Origin: Moraxellaceae bacterium REDSEA-S32_B1
GTDB taxonomy: Bacteria > Pseudomonadota > Gammaproteobacteria > Pseudomonadales > Moraxellaceae
Assembly: GCA_001626925.1 (NCBI GenBank)
Contig: LUOR01000025.1
Coordinates: 40,651-104,650 of the forward strand
Direction of reading: 5' to 3'
Length of the DNA: 64,000 nucleotides
Under the pieces are notes generated by a model. It did not search any database and was not told the DNA's origin. It was given only the letters and a program-made list of their open reading frames with translations. Made by a program: the position numbers and the translations under genes. Below, in pieces: positions 29,817 to 39,912 of this stretch. Positions within the stretch are counted from its first letter, which is position 1; every line of letters begins with the position of its first letter.

Positions 29817-29850
29817 AAAAATGCCAAACAGGGCGTTTGGCATTTTTTTT
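29817..29850. terminator. Bidirectional-looking terminator downstream of the glycerophosphodiesterase gene
   Basis: A 13-pair stem aaaaatgccaaac/gtttggcattttt (29817-29829 with 29835-29847) with an agggc loop. It ends the glpQ-like transcript on the minus strand; the longer T run (to 29850) is on the plus strand. Confidence 0.85.
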
Positions 29851-29884
29851 GAAAGTTTATTTGCGATTTCGAAAAAAGTCGTTA

Positions 29885-31108
29885 TTAGTAATAGGCATCT
29901 AGTGCTTTGACTGCTGTGTCCGTAAAGTCCGTAAATAGACCATCCACACCTAGCTCAAAGAAATATTCATATTCTTTGATTGGATCATTTTGATAGTCAC
30001 TGGCGAGGCGACGTGGTTCATTACGGAAGGTAAATGGTACGACTTTTAAACCGACTTGATGCGCATCAGCAATGAGTGTTGTCGGTTCAGCTAAAGTGCG
30101 GTCACGATCATCGACTAAACCATCACCAGTGATGTCGTCCGCCTTGCCATCGCCGTTAGCATCCGTACTTTTATTGCCGACGATATATCCTTTCCATGGG
30201 CCAATAATGTCTGCATAGGTTTTGATCTCTGCAAGCCCCGAAGGTGTCAGCATATCGACATAAGTACGATTGTCACCATTCAGTTCAAAATCATAAGGCT
30301 GATTGAGCGGTGGGACGTTATCTATTGTCCCATCGAGTTTTAAACCTGACGCATCAATGAGTTGTACTAATTGAACTTCAGTTTTGCTATTGAGATATTT
30401 CAAATTCGCCACTTCAAAAGATTGGATAATGACATTTGAGTCTGCGCTATTGAGCGAATATTTATCCAATAAACGAAGCAATTCATCTTCCATCGCAAGC
30501 CCTAAGTCTTGATGATAAGTCGAATGTTTGAGCTCTGGAATGATTCCAATTTTACGACCTGTTTCACTGCGCTGTGCAATGAGAAGTTGTAAAATTTCCT
30601 CAAATGTCGGCACGTCAAATTGACCGTTATAAGATTGATCACGTTCCGCCAGTGGTTGTATGGCTTTTAAAGTTTTTAGCTCTGCAAGGGTAAAGTCAGA
30701 AATAAACCAACCTTCTTCTTCGATACCATCTACCATCATGGTTTTTTTACGATCTGCAAATTCAGGATGATCTTTCACATCGGTAGTCGTGGTGATATTT
30801 GGTTCATGGCGACTGACTAATACGCCGTCTTTGGTCATCACTAGATCAGGCTCGATATAGTCTGCACCAAGCTCAATGGCTTTTTCATAACCTGCCAAAG
30901 TATGATCGGGCAGATAGCCACTGGCGCCACGATGTGCAAATATGATCGGACGATCTGCAGAAGTCACTTGTTCTTCGTCATCATCTTCACATGCTGTTAA
31001 AAAGAGTGGTGTACAAAGTAGCGCACCGAGCATCATGCCAAATCGTTTGCGACGAGATGTGTTAAATCGTTTTGAATGAGTAAGTTGTATTGTCATGCTT
31101 TGTTCCAT
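29885..31108 (-). CDS. glpQ: Glycerophosphodiester phosphodiesterase lipoprotein
   Basis: Splits glycerophosphodiesters into glycerol-3-phosphate and an alcohol; the predicted place is the periplasmic face of a membrane. The signal peptide ends LFLTAC with Cys40 (Cys36 if the ATG at 31096 is used). The catalytic set is His59-Arg60 in FAHRGASG, Glu86-x-Asp88 in EPD, and His101 in SRHEP. Residues ~316-335 (DANGDGKADD, then ITGDGLVDDRD) form two Asp/Gly-rich calcium-binding-like loops inserted in the barrel. The C-terminal GVDGLFTDF closes the fold. Neither start has a strong ribosome site. Confidence 0.9.
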   Translation of the reverse strand: MEQSMTIQLTHSKRFNTSRRKRFGMMLGALLCTPLFLTACEDDDEEQVTSADRPIIFAHRGASGYLPDHTLAGYEKAIELGADYIEPDLVMTKDGVLVSRHEPNITTTTDVKDHPEFADRKKTMMVDGIEEEGWFISDFTLAELKTLKAIQPLAERDQSYNGQFDVPTFEEILQLLIAQRSETGRKIGIIPELKHSTYHQDLGLAMEDELLRLLDKYSLNSADSNVIIQSFEVANLKYLNSKTEVQLVQLIDASGLKLDGTIDNVPPLNQPYDFELNGDNRTYVDMLTPSGLAEIKTYADIIGPWKGYIVGNKSTDANGDGKADDITGDGLVDDRDRTLAEPTTLIADAHQVGLKVVPFTFRNEPRRLASDYQNDPIKEYEYFFELGVDGLFTDFTDTAVKALDAYY

Positions 31109-31235
31109 TGCAAACAGCGTTGTTATGATTGTGATTCACTGTGCCAACGCAATATGACAAGACCATGATTTTAGAAATAAAACGCTGTATTGAAAATGTA
31201 CTTAATTGAATAAGTTTTATTGCAATGACTGAAGC

Positions 31236-31529
31236 TTAAAATGAAGAACTTCTAGAATCTGCTGAACGATAGATCGCATTATTTTCTCGTTTTCCAACAG
31301 CAATCACAAGTACGATAATTTCGTCATCAATCACTTCATAAACCAAACGATAGCCAATGCTACGAAGTTTTATCTTATAGCGGTTTGGATGACCAGATAA
31401 TTTGTTCTTTGGTATACGAGGGCTATCTAGCAATTTTGTCAGTTTCTTTTTAAACTGTTGCTTGATGCTGGGATTCAGTTTTTGCCATTCATCGAAGGCC
31501 TGTTCTAAAAACTCTAAGTTATAACTCAT
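31236..31529 (-). CDS. relE: RelE/StbE-family toxin
   Basis: A 97-98 residue mRNA-interferase-like toxin. LEFLEQAFDEWQKLNPSIK, PRIPKNKLSGHPNRYKIKLR and GYRLVYEVIDDEIIVLVIAV match the RelE fold; the basic residues (Lys, Arg) in the middle are those that contact mRNA in the family. Two in-frame starts (31532 and 31529) are possible. The start overlaps the end of the antitoxin gene by 11-14 bases, the usual coupled arrangement. Confidence 0.9.
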   Translation of the reverse strand: MSYNLEFLEQAFDEWQKLNPSIKQQFKKKLTKLLDSPRIPKNKLSGHPNRYKIKLRSIGYRLVYEVIDDEIIVLVIAVGKRENNAIYRSADSRSSSF

Positions 31530-31767
31530 CAATATTTACTCGAATGCGCTTTTGTTTCGCACGAGTGTCTGCAATCTGATTTAACTCCGAATCTTCAAGT
31601 TGTTCCAACATGGCTTCATAAAGATCGGCAGGGATACAATAAAAAGCAGGTGTATTGCGGTTGAGAATTGCAACAGCCTCACCATTACCAGCTAGAACAG
31701 TATCCATTGGGCTTTTTTTTAGTTCTGTAATACTTGCAGTCATTCGTGCATGAATTAATTGAGTCAT
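31519..31767 (-). CDS. relB: Phd/YefM-type antitoxin
   Basis: An 82-residue antitoxin. The N-terminal MTASITELKKSPMDTVLAG and VAILNRNTPAFYCIPADLYE are typical of the StbD/Phd-YefM DNA-binding domain. The C-terminal part, rich in Glu, Asp and Arg, should wrap the toxin. Its ribosome site (gagg) lies in the end of the upstream unknown gene, whose stop is two bases before this ATG. Such antitoxins usually repress their own promoter, alone and with the toxin. Confidence 0.88.
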   Translation of the reverse strand: MTQLIHARMTASITELKKSPMDTVLAGNGEAVAILNRNTPAFYCIPADLYEAMLEQLEDSELNQIADTRAKQKRIRVNIDEL

Positions 31768-31769
31768 AA

Positions 31770-32099
31770 TTAAGCCTCTGAATAATTGATAGAAAATAAA
31801 ATTGGCGCAATGGTTACAGAGTGTATTGACGGTCTAATTTTTTGAAAAATTAAGATTTCTTTTTTTAGAGAGGCATGTATTTGTTTATTTTGCTTTTCCT
31901 CAAAAAGTTTAAAGCATTTAATCAATTGTTGAAGTAATTTGATTAATCGAATATGTCTTATCAACTTATCTCTAAATGTAAAACTTTTAAGAGAATAGGG
32001 ATAAGGTGCTTTATTCCGCATCTTCTCTAAAGCTAAAAAAGCAACAGTCAGAGCATTTTTAATTCGGTCTTTCCAGTTTGATAAATATTTAACATTCAT
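31770..32099 (-). CDS. Unknown protein encoded first in the toxin-antitoxin operon
   Basis: I do not recognise this 109-residue protein. It is basic and helical-looking, with a leucine-rich middle (RLIKLLQQLIKCFKLFEEKQ). A very strong agggggat lies six bases before the ATG, which supports real translation. Its stop is two bases from the antitoxin ATG, so the three genes should be one transcript. It could be a third component, a regulator, or an unrelated passenger. No domain or motif tells which. Confidence 0.6.
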   Translation of the reverse strand: MNVKYLSNWKDRIKNALTVAFLALEKMRNKAPYPYSLKSFTFRDKLIRHIRLIKLLQQLIKCFKLFEEKQNKQIHASLKKEILIFQKIRPSIHSVTIAPILFSINYSEA

Positions 32100-32147
32100 T
32101 GGAATCCCCCTTCACATTATTGTGATAATACTATATTTTTGGTGTTT

Positions 32148-32170
32148 TTAAAAGCACTCTTAAAAGCACT
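32148..32170 (-). promoter_or_regulatory. 11-base direct repeat upstream of the toxin-antitoxin cassette
   Basis: The sequence ttaaaagcact occurs at 32148-32158 and again at 32160-32170, a 12-base period. It lies about 50 bases before the start of the first gene, where an autoregulatory operator would be expected. On the minus strand the nearby tatagt could be a -10. Confidence 0.4.
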
Positions 32171-32211
32171 TTTGTTGAGTTCTAATTTTAATAATATTCA
32201 GGTTGTAATAT

Positions 32212-32241
32212 AAAAAACCGATCAATCATGATCGGTTTTTC
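32212..32241 (-). terminator. Intrinsic terminator of proS
   Basis: A 12-pair stem (aaaaaccgatca, 32213-32224, with tgatcggttttt, 32229-32240) with an atca loop. On the minus strand it is followed by a T run encoded by the A run 32212-32217. It sits 26 bases beyond the proS stop. Confidence 0.85.
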
Positions 32242-32265
32242 TCAAATTTTTCAAAGGAATTATTT

Positions 32266-33996
32266 TTAGCCTTTAAGCATTTCAAGTAACGCTTCTTTGC
32301 TTAAGTCTTGCGACTCACTATCACGGCGACCTTTATATTCAAAAGTGCCTGCATCTAAGCCTTTTTCACCGATCACGATACGATGTGGAATCCCTGTCAA
32401 TTCAAGATCAGAGAATTTCACCCCTGGACGCTCATTACGATCATCGAGTAGCACATCGAAGCCGAGCGCTTGCAGTTCTTGATAGAGTGATTCAGCGGCT
32501 TCCACAGTACGTGGTGATTTGTGTGCATTCATCGGGACTATCGCAATGTCAAATGGCGCAAGTGCTTTTGGCCAGATAATCCCTTTTTCATCGTGATTTT
32601 GCTCAATTGCTGCTGCCACCACACGTGTCACACCAATACCATAGCAACCCATGGTAACAGTTTGCGGTTTACCATCTTCACCAAGGACTTTACAGCCGAG
32701 CGCTTCTGAGTATTTTTGACCGAGCTGGAAAATGTGTCCAACTTCGATACCACGGCGGATTTGTAGCACACCTTTACCATCTGGAGAAGGGTCGCCATCG
32801 ACCACATTACGCAAATCTGCAACTTCGCTATAGGTCGCATCACGCTCCCAGTTTGCACCTTGTACGTGTTGATCGGCAATGTTTGCACCTGTGACAAAAT
32901 CAGATAATACCGATGCTGCACGATCGACTAATACGGTAATGCCTTTTTCTACCAAGCCTTGAGGCCCAACTGAGCCTGCTGGTAAACCAACTGATTTCAA
33001 TTGTTCTTCGGTGGCAAAAGTTAAAGGACTGGCAATCAATGGATGATTTTCAGCTTTGATTTCATTGAGCGTATGATCACCACGCAAGAAGATTGCAACA
33101 AGTGGTGATTTGCCATTTTCTTCAGCTTGTTCGTCACTAACTGCGCCTTGTACCAAAACGGCTTTTAAAGTTTGTTTGGCATCAATTTTAAGTAATTCAC
33201 ACAGCGCATCAATGGTTTTGGTATTCGGCGTATCAATGACTTGCAATTCTTGTGTAGGTGCAGCACGTTCACCGACCAAGATCGCTTCGGCTTTTTCCAC
33301 ATTGGCTGCGAAGTCTGATTCGGTAGAGAACACCACATCATCTTCACCGCTATTCGCTAAGACATGAAACTCATGCGAGCCTGAACCACCGATCGAGCCT
33401 GTATCAGCTTGCACAGGGCGGAAGTCCAAACCTAAGCGATTAAAAATATTGCTATAGGTTTGATACATCAAGTCGTAAGTTTTTTGTAATGACGCTTGAT
33501 CGACATGAAAAGAATAGGCATCTTTCATGATGAACTCACGCGAACGCATCACACCAAAACGTGGGCGAATTTCATCACGAAATTTAGTTTGAATTTGATA
33601 GAAATTCAGCGGTAATTGTTTATAGCTTTTCAGCTCATTACGTGCCAAATCGGTAATGACTTCTTCGTGCGTAGGACCGAGAACGAACGGATTTTTATGG
33701 CGATCTTGGATACGTAGCAATTCTGGTCCATATTGCACATAGCGACCAGACTCTTGCCATAAGCTCGCAGGCTGAGTCACTGGCATAAAGACTTCGAGTG
33801 CACCTGACGCATTCATTTCGTCACGAACGATGGCTTCGACTTTATTCAGTACACGGACACCCATTGGTAGCCAAGTGTACAAACCTGACGCCAATTTACG
33901 AATCATTCCCGCACGCAACATCAACTGATGTGAAATGACTTCCGCATCGTTCGGTGTTTCTCGTAATGTGGCAAATAAAAAGCGACTCGCTCGCAT
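32266..33996 (-). CDS. proS: Prolyl-tRNA synthetase
   Basis: Charges tRNA-Pro; class II synthetase, bacterial type with an editing insertion, 576 residues. Motif 1/2 region shows [20 protein letters not shown] and [18 protein letters not shown]. The editing domain (about 230-390) includes KAVLVQG and [15 protein letters not shown]. Motif 3 is [19 protein letters not shown], and the anticodon domain shows [11 protein letters not shown]. Length and architecture match E. coli ProS (572). Confidence 0.97.
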   Translation of the reverse strand: MRASRFLFATLRETPNDAEVISHQLMLRAGMIRKLASGLYTWLPMGVRVLNKVEAIVRDEMNASGALEVFMPVTQPASLWQESGRYVQYGPELLRIQDRHKNPFVLGPTHEEVITDLARNELKSYKQLPLNFYQIQTKFRDEIRPRFGVMRSREFIMKDAYSFHVDQASLQKTYDLMYQTYSNIFNRLGLDFRPVQADTGSIGGSGSHEFHVLANSGEDDVVFSTESDFAANVEKAEAILVGERAAPTQELQVIDTPNTKTIDALCELLKIDAKQTLKAVLVQGAVSDEQAEENGKSPLVAIFLRGDHTLNEIKAENHPLIASPLTFATEEQLKSVGLPAGSVGPQGLVEKGITVLVDRAASVLSDFVTGANIADQHVQGANWERDATYSEVADLRNVVDGDPSPDGKGVLQIRRGIEVGHIFQLGQKYSEALGCKVLGEDGKPQTVTMGCYGIGVTRVVAAAIEQNHDEKGIIWPKALAPFDIAIVPMNAHKSPRTVEAAESLYQELQALGFDVLLDDRNERPGVKFSDLELTGIPHRIVIGEKGLDAGTFEYKGRRDSESQDLSKEALLEMLKG

Positions 33997-34148
33997 ACAA
34001 TGTCCTAATCAAAAATCTACTAATTCAAAACGTCTTCATTTAAAGGTATTACACCGCATCAATGTGATTGCTATTGATTCAAAAATCAACATTTTCCACA
34101 GCGCAATCGCACAGTGTATTACAACCAAATTGTCGGATTCAAGACATT

Positions 34149-34251
34149 ATAGTCATCGCAGTTCCAAGTATTACGGCGTTAATCTCGTTCGCTGTACAAT
34201 TTGCACACCCTCACTCGATTGCCTTGTACTACGTAAAACTGTTTCGCCTAT
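34149..34251. repeat. Palindromic intergenic repeat, copy D
   Basis: The 59-base core (34171-34229) reads ttacggcgttaatctc at its left end and gattgccttgtac at its right end, the same family and orientation as copies A and B. Outer arms atagtc (34149-34154) and gcctat (34246-34251) are symmetric about 34200. It lies between the divergently placed proS start and the RND pump gene end. Confidence 0.78.
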
Positions 34252-34298
34252 ACAGGCAGGTTGGTGACCACTAGATTTCATATGTCTTAAAAAGCTCG

Positions 34299-37200
34299 CT
34301 ATGATATGATTTTTCGAAACATTCGTGAACTAAAATTTTTCAAATCTTCTAAATAAGTGAAAAATACTGGTACTACGATCAAGGTCAATAGTGCCGAAGT
34401 GATAAGACCACCAATCACTGCATGTGCCATCGGTGCACTTTGTTCGCCGCCTTCACCCAGTCCAAGTGCCAAAGGTACCATGCCCATTACCATGGCACAC
34501 GTTGTCATCAGGATAGGACGTAGACGAGTTTGACCTGCTTCTAAAATTGCCTCATGCCGAGGCATGCCGTGATCCATGGCTTTTTTGATAAAGTCGATTA
34601 GCAAGATAGCGTTCTTTGTCACCAAGCCCATCAACATGATGATACCGATGATCGAGAAAATATTTAAAGTACTGTTAAATAAGAATAATGCCAAGAACAC
34701 ACCAATCAAGGACAATGGCAATGCCATCATGATCGCAGCAGGATGGATAAAGCTATTAAACTGCGAGCCAAGCACGATGTAAATAAATACGATGGACAAT
34801 GTTATTGCAGTCATCGCATAACCTGCAGACTCTGCCATATCTGCATTCGCCCCTTGCGTAGAGAATCCGTAGCCTGGCGGTAGGTCAAAGTTTTGCTGCA
34901 AGTTTTCAATATCTCGCCCAATATCACCTGATGGACGACCAGCGGTATTGGCTTCGACTAAGATTTCACGGGTCAAATCACGACGATTGATTTGTGATGC
35001 GCCGAGCGTTTCCCCCATCGTTGCAAATGCTGTAAATGGAATCAATGTGCTTGCGCTGTTATTCGACAGGGTTGAATTTTGGGTCGAATTGGCGATTGTA
35101 TTTTGAGTTGCGCCATTTTGTGCAGAGCTTGAATTCCCACTAAAATATAGCTGTTGTAAGTCACTTGGACGTGAACGATCTTGTTCTGATAGGCGAATAT
35201 TTACATCATAATTTTCACCATCCTCATCTTCCCATGTGGTGACATTATCACCTGCGATGAGCGGACGAAGAGATGTAGCGATTTGATTCACCGACAGTCC
35301 TAGATCACTGGCGATTTGACGATTAATTTCAATTGAAAGTGTCGGTTTTGGTTCACCGAGTGAACTTTCTAAATCCACTAAGCCCTCAATTTTTGAAATC
35401 TCCGCCATAAAGCGATCAGAGATTTTTTGCAGTTCTTTCAGGTCAGGTCCTTTAATCGAGATCAAAATCGGTTTTTGACCACCCGATACGCTCTCATCAG
35501 CAGAAGCCACAGAGGTGATTTTGATCCCTGCAACGTGTTGAATGCGATCTCGGAAGTCATTGGTCAGCTCAATCAGCGATTTTTCACGTTCTTTGCGTGG
35601 TGTCAGACTGACTTTGATACTGGCGTGATTTTTGCCTTGATCATTAACTGCATTGACCACGCCATAAGTATTTCGCACTTCAGGAAATTCTCGAAGGATT
35701 TCCTCAACTTGTAACAATTTGGCATTGGTATATTGAAGTGATGAATCGACCGGTGTTTCGAATTTGACGATCGCTTCGCCTTTGTCTGGAATTGGCACGA
35801 ACTCTGTGCCAATCAAGCCCGCCAATCCAAATGCACCGAACAGTGAACCCACCGCAATCATCATGGTAATCAAGCGAAAGCGCAGTGACCATTTCAACAC
35901 TTTGGCATAGACATCATTCAATCGATCAAGTTGATTGGATGTCCATTGAAAAAAACGAGTAATGACGCTTGGCTTTTTATCTTTGTTTTTATCTTTCTTT
36001 TCTGCCCAATGTGCTGAAAGCATTGGATCGAGGGTAAAGCTGACAAACATCGAGATGAGTACTGCAGCACTGACAGTCACGCCAAACTGATAAAAGAAAC
36101 GCCCGATAATGCCACCCATAAATGCCACAGGTAAGAATACTGCGACAATGGTCAATGTGGTGGCGAGTACGGCAAGTCCGATCTCTTGTGTGCCTTCGAT
36201 GGCTGCGGTGACATGATCTTTGCCCATATCGGCGTGACGTACGATATTTTCTCGCACCACGATCGCATCATCAATCAAGAGCCCAATACTCAAGGATAAG
36301 GCAAGTAGGGTCATCAAATTGATACTAAAGCCGACTGCCCAAACTACGGTCAAAGTGCCGAAGAGTGCAATGGGTAAAGTCAATCCTGTAATAATTGTGG
36401 AGCGGAACGAACCGAGGAACAGTAATACGATCAATACGGCGAGAACAGCACCCTCAACGATGGTTCTTGCCACATCTTTGATCGAGTTACGAATACCTTT
36501 TGATGTATCTGTGACGACGGTCAGACTCATACCACTTGGCAGTTGAGTTTTGATCTCATCAAGACGTTTATACAGGTTGTCAATAGTCGAGATCACATTG
36601 GCATCGGAGTTGCGTAGAATATCGACCGATAGCGCAGTTTCACCATTCAGATAGGCGCTACTTTCTTGCTCTGCGGTGCGATCAGCAACTTCTGCAACTT
36701 GTCCCAAACGGATTGGCACACCATTCAAATTACTGACGATGAGATTGTTGAAATCCGCAGGCTGACGAACTTTGGCTTGGATTTCGACAACTAATTCTTT
36801 ATTGCCTTGTTTTAATGTGCCCGCAGGAATTTGCACATTTTCACTTTGCAGAGTTTGCATGACTTGATTGATGCCAATGCCATAGCTTTGCAAACGCAGT
36901 GGATCGACTTCGATGCGGATTTGACGTTCAGTTTCACCTTGTAGATTAACACGACCGACACCTGATACCGTGCGCAATTGCGGAATAAGCTGTTGATCGA
37001 CGTAACTACTCAGTTCACGCATATTCATTTGCTTAGACTCAAACACCACCGACATCACCGCGCCAGCCGATGGGTCGTAGCGCTCAATGATTGGATCATC
37101 AATCTCATCACGGAACTGACTAGATACAGAGGCAATTTTGTCACGAACTTCTTGGGCGGCGACTGAGGAGTCCACGTCGAGATTGAACTCGGCAATGACC

Positions 37201-37469
37201 ATCGATAGCCCTTCATTGGAAATCGAAATGACACTTTTTAGCCCTGAAATGGTATTGATTTGATCTTCAAGCTTTTCAGTGATTTCACTCTCGACAATCT
37301 CAGGCGATGCGCCTGCATACGTGGTGTGGACAACAACAAAAGGGAAGTCGACATCTGGAAACTCTTCGATATGCATACGTTGCCAAGAGGCCAACCCAAG
37401 TACCAAAAAGCACAACATCATCATGATGGTGAATACAGGATATTTGATACTGATTCGAGTAAACCACAT
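34299..37469 (-). CDS. RND multidrug efflux permease (HAE1 type)
   Basis: An inner-membrane proton-driven exporter of 1056 residues. The N-terminal helix ([20 protein letters not shown]) is followed by the porter domain. The proton-relay pair Asp-Asp lies in [12 protein letters not shown], and [13 protein letters not shown] and [19 protein letters not shown] mark the second half. A low-complexity Asn/Ser/Thr-rich insertion (about residues 775-810) lies in the periplasmic part. It follows the adaptor gene by 35 bases. No outer-membrane channel gene is adjacent, so it probably shares one encoded elsewhere. Substrates are unknown. Confidence 0.94.
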   Translation of the reverse strand: MWFTRISIKYPVFTIMMMLCFLVLGLASWQRMHIEEFPDVDFPFVVVHTTYAGASPEIVESEITEKLEDQINTISGLKSVISISNEGLSMVIAEFNLDVDSSVAAQEVRDKIASVSSQFRDEIDDPIIERYDPSAGAVMSVVFESKQMNMRELSSYVDQQLIPQLRTVSGVGRVNLQGETERQIRIEVDPLRLQSYGIGINQVMQTLQSENVQIPAGTLKQGNKELVVEIQAKVRQPADFNNLIVSNLNGVPIRLGQVAEVADRTAEQESSAYLNGETALSVDILRNSDANVISTIDNLYKRLDEIKTQLPSGMSLTVVTDTSKGIRNSIKDVARTIVEGAVLAVLIVLLFLGSFRSTIITGLTLPIALFGTLTVVWAVGFSINLMTLLALSLSIGLLIDDAIVVRENIVRHADMGKDHVTAAIEGTQEIGLAVLATTLTIVAVFLPVAFMGGIIGRFFYQFGVTVSAAVLISMFVSFTLDPMLSAHWAEKKDKNKDKKPSVITRFFQWTSNQLDRLNDVYAKVLKWSLRFRLITMMIAVGSLFGAFGLAGLIGTEFVPIPDKGEAIVKFETPVDSSLQYTNAKLLQVEEILREFPEVRNTYGVVNAVNDQGKNHASIKVSLTPRKEREKSLIELTNDFRDRIQHVAGIKITSVASADESVSGGQKPILISIKGPDLKELQKISDRFMAEISKIEGLVDLESSLGEPKPTLSIEINRQIASDLGLSVNQIATSLRPLIAGDNVTTWEDEDGENYDVNIRLSEQDRSRPSDLQQLYFSGNSSSAQNGATQNTIANSTQNSTLSNNSASTLIPFTAFATMGETLGASQINRRDLTREILVEANTAGRPSGDIGRDIENLQQNFDLPPGYGFSTQGANADMAESAGYAMTAITLSIVFIYIVLGSQFNSFIHPAAIMMALPLSLIGVFLALFLFNSTLNIFSIIGIIMLMGLVTKNAILLIDFIKKAMDHGMPRHEAILEAGQTRLRPILMTTCAMVMGMVPLALGLGEGGEQSAPMAHAVIGGLITSALLTLIVVPVFFTYLEDLKNFSSRMFRKIIS

Positions 37470-37504
37470 GTCGTCAGATTCCTTTCTTGAATTATTTTTT
37501 TAGC

Positions 37505-38650
37505 TTATTTATTCGTAGTCGTTTGCGCTGTTTGTGATTTGATACTTACTGTCTGATTGGCATCATCATGTTTAAAGTCGATGAGACTGACCAAGTCGTT
37601 ATTTTGTAGACCGCTGACGATAGCAAGCTGATCTGCAGTTTGTTTTTGCACCACGTCAACTTCAATTTTTAACAGTTTTTGCTCACGGATTACCCATACA
37701 TAAGGTGATGTATCAATGTGTCGAATTGACTTTAACGGAATAATTTGACCTGAAGCTTGTTGCTTATTATTTCGAATAATTGAACCCTCAACAAAAGCAC
37801 CGATGTGCAGCGGTGCTTGTGCACTTGGCTCAGCATAAAAAGTGATATTGCGACTGGCTTGATCTGCGACAGGCGATACCCGAGTGACTTTGGCAGGGTA
37901 GAGCTTGGTATCACCTTGTAGGCGAAACTCAACATTTTGACCGACAAAAAGTTTGTACGCTTCGGCAACCGCAAGACTGGCTTTGATCTCAAGTTTTGAT
38001 GGATTGACGATTTCAAATAAAGTCTGACCAGCGGCAATGGTCTGTCCTTGCTCGATCTGACGATTGGTAATGACACCATTGATCGGGCTACGTATCACCG
38101 TATCTTGGCTGGCTTTTTCGGCAATATTGACATTGGCTTGTTCCGCCTTAATTTGTTCAGCTTGCGCACGATACTCAACTTGGCTTTGCTCATATTCCAA
38201 CTTGGAAATGAAACCTTGTTGCCATAGTCGACGTTTGCGATCGACTAGAGATTTGCTTAATTGCGCTTGCGCTTTAGCCGCTGCGAGGTTGGCTCTTGCC
38301 TGAGCCAAACGTGCATTATTATCTTGATTATTGAGGCGGGCGAGGACTTGACCTTTTGACACAGATTGACCAATATCCGCAGACACTTGCAACGCCGTGG
38401 CACTCACTTGCGACTGTACACTGGTTTGTGAGACCGCTTGAATGGTACCTGTAAATGGTGATTTATCAGCAAGCGATCCAGATTTAACATGCACGACGTC
38501 TGCAGCGATCAACTCAATTGGCTCATTCGTGGCAGTTGGCGTGCTTTCGGCTGTTTCTTTTTGACATGCACTGAGCCCGATTAAAAATAGAATAATCAGT
38601 GAAAATTTAATATTTTGTTGTTTTAGAATGTCCATATATTCATTTCGCAC
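37505..38650 (-). CDS. RND efflux periplasmic adaptor lipoprotein
   Basis: The membrane-fusion partner of the adjacent RND permease, about 376-381 residues. The signal peptide ends GLSACQK, so it is a lipoprotein. The order is a barrel-sandwich half (SPFTGTIQAVSQTSVQSQ), a coiled-coil hairpin rich in Ala/Gln (about 115-185), the second half-motif (SPINGVITNRQIEQGQTI), then beta-barrel and membrane-proximal domains. Either ATG 38650 or 38635 may be the start. The same transcript probably includes the permease gene. Confidence 0.93.
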   Translation of the reverse strand: MRNEYMDILKQQNIKFSLIILFLIGLSACQKETAESTPTATNEPIELIAADVVHVKSGSLADKSPFTGTIQAVSQTSVQSQVSATALQVSADIGQSVSKGQVLARLNNQDNNARLAQARANLAAAKAQAQLSKSLVDRKRRLWQQGFISKLEYEQSQVEYRAQAEQIKAEQANVNIAEKASQDTVIRSPINGVITNRQIEQGQTIAAGQTLFEIVNPSKLEIKASLAVAEAYKLFVGQNVEFRLQGDTKLYPAKVTRVSPVADQASRNITFYAEPSAQAPLHIGAFVEGSIIRNNKQQASGQIIPLKSIRHIDTSPYVWVIREQKLLKIEVDVVQKQTADQLAIVSGLQNNDLVSLIDFKHDDANQTVSIKSQTAQTTTNK

Positions 38651-38680
38651 TTGAATAAGTGCATGCCAATATAGAAAGGT

Positions 38681-39322
38681 TTACATCAATTGTAAACGGT
38701 GAATCACATAATCGTAATAATCTTGTTGATCAGATATGGTTCGTTTTAAGTTTTCGATCGCATCACGTGTGTTTTGAATGTGCTGTTTATTATTATAAAT
38801 ATTGCTTTCCAAGCTGGTCGGTACCTCTTCTTTGTTTAACAAAAACTTTGCTTTTGCTGTGAGATATTCACTGCGATCAGTCTGCAATTGTTTCATTAAG
38901 ATATATTGTTGGCGCAATTGTTTGTTCAAAACTTTCATCACATCATTTTTTTTGCGAGTAGCATATTCCACATCACGAAAAGAGCGTTTGATTTGTAAAT
39001 CTTTGCGATGACGTTCAAATTGAACTGCACGTTGCTTTTCCTCACGCAAATCTTTTTCAACATTATAGGCAGGCACTTTTTTGATCAAATACATATTTTG
39101 ATCAAGTACCTCATAACCTCGGCGAATATGTGTTGGCGTGACAGAGCGGCTGACCGTAGCGACACCATTGCTATAATATCGATAGTAGGCAGCTTTTGGC
39201 TGTGAGTTGTTGGCAAAGACAAAATGGCTCGAAAACGCAAATATCATCGACAAAAGAATGCCTAAAATGCGTTTAAAATAAGTTTTGTGCTGTATTTTCT
39301 TAATATTCATCAGCAACTTCAT
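38681..39322 (-). CDS. Exported coiled-coil protein of unknown function
   Basis: I do not recognise a family with certainty. A signal peptide-like segment (about residues 17-37, ending SHFVFA) is followed by YYRYYSNGVATVSRSVTPTH, which loosely recalls DUF4124-type periplasmic domains. Residues ~90-210 are charged and predicted helical coiled coil (LREEKQRAVQFERHRKDL, then many Lys, Arg, Glu). There are no cysteines in the mature part. It lies 30 bases upstream of the RND adaptor gene in the same direction, so cotranscription is possible. Confidence 0.7.
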   Translation of the reverse strand: MKLLMNIKKIQHKTYFKRILGILLSMIFAFSSHFVFANNSQPKAAYYRYYSNGVATVSRSVTPTHIRRGYEVLDQNMYLIKKVPAYNVEKDLREEKQRAVQFERHRKDLQIKRSFRDVEYATRKKNDVMKVLNKQLRQQYILMKQLQTDRSEYLTAKAKFLLNKEEVPTSLESNIYNNKQHIQNTRDAIENLKRTISDQQDYYDYVIHRLQLM

Positions 39323-39403
39323 TCTAAGTGTATAGACCCCTAACAGTCTTTCGATTGTGGATTGAACTAGGATATTAAGTCAAGAAAAACATGAAAATAA
39401 AGC

Positions 39404-39431
39404 AAAAAATCCCAGCATTCAACTGGGATTT
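39404..39431 (-). terminator. Terminator of the DUF2147 gene
   Basis: The nine-pair stem aaatcccag/ctgggattt (39407-39415 with 39423-39431) runs, on the minus strand, into T residues from the A run 39404-39409. It is 28 bases past the stop. Confidence 0.82.
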
Positions 39432-39459
39432 CGAAGCTAAAAAAGCGAAAGGTAGTGAG

Positions 39460-39912
39460 TTATTTATTGCGAATCCAAGTTTGGCTACGACCAAACACTT
39501 CTACGCCGACATAGCCACGCATACGCAGGCGATTGCCATTGCTACTGACTTTGATTTTACTTTTATAGACTTTGCCAGTAAGTGGATCGAGAATCGTTCC
39601 GCCTTCGTATTCAGTGGCATTCTTTTGCTTCATTCCATCTAGCACTGTTAAGCCAAGAATAGGCGCATTTTTATAAGGTGCAGGGCAGTCTTGACAATGC
39701 GTCTTCGGTGTATAGCCTGGACGTGGCAAGATTTTGATAATTTTACCTGTATATACACCTTTGCCATCTTTTTTGATTTCAATCAGGGCTTTACTAAAGC
39801 CTGTTTTGTCATCAATTGAGCGCCAAGTCCCTTCGATATCTGTTGTTGCGAACACAGATGCGGATGCCATCAGTAATGAGCTAGATAATAAAAACAGCTT
39901 GATGCCTTTCAT
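39460..39912 (-). CDS. DUF2147 family exported protein
   Basis: A 150-residue secreted protein of the DUF2147 family (COG4731). A signal peptide (about 1-22, ending SVFA) precedes IEGTWRSIDDKTGFSKALIE. Further family segments are VYTGKIIKILPRPG, GLTVLDGM, GGTILDPLTGKVYKSK and RLRMRGYVGV. The two Cys in HCQDCP could bind metal or form a disulfide. The fold is lipocalin-like in this family; no activity is established. Its own terminator follows. Confidence 0.88.
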   Translation of the reverse strand: MKGIKLFLLSSSLLMASASVFATTDIEGTWRSIDDKTGFSKALIEIKKDGKGVYTGKIIKILPRPGYTPKTHCQDCPAPYKNAPILGLTVLDGMKQKNATEYEGGTILDPLTGKVYKSKIKVSSNGNRLRMRGYVGVEVFGRSQTWIRNK

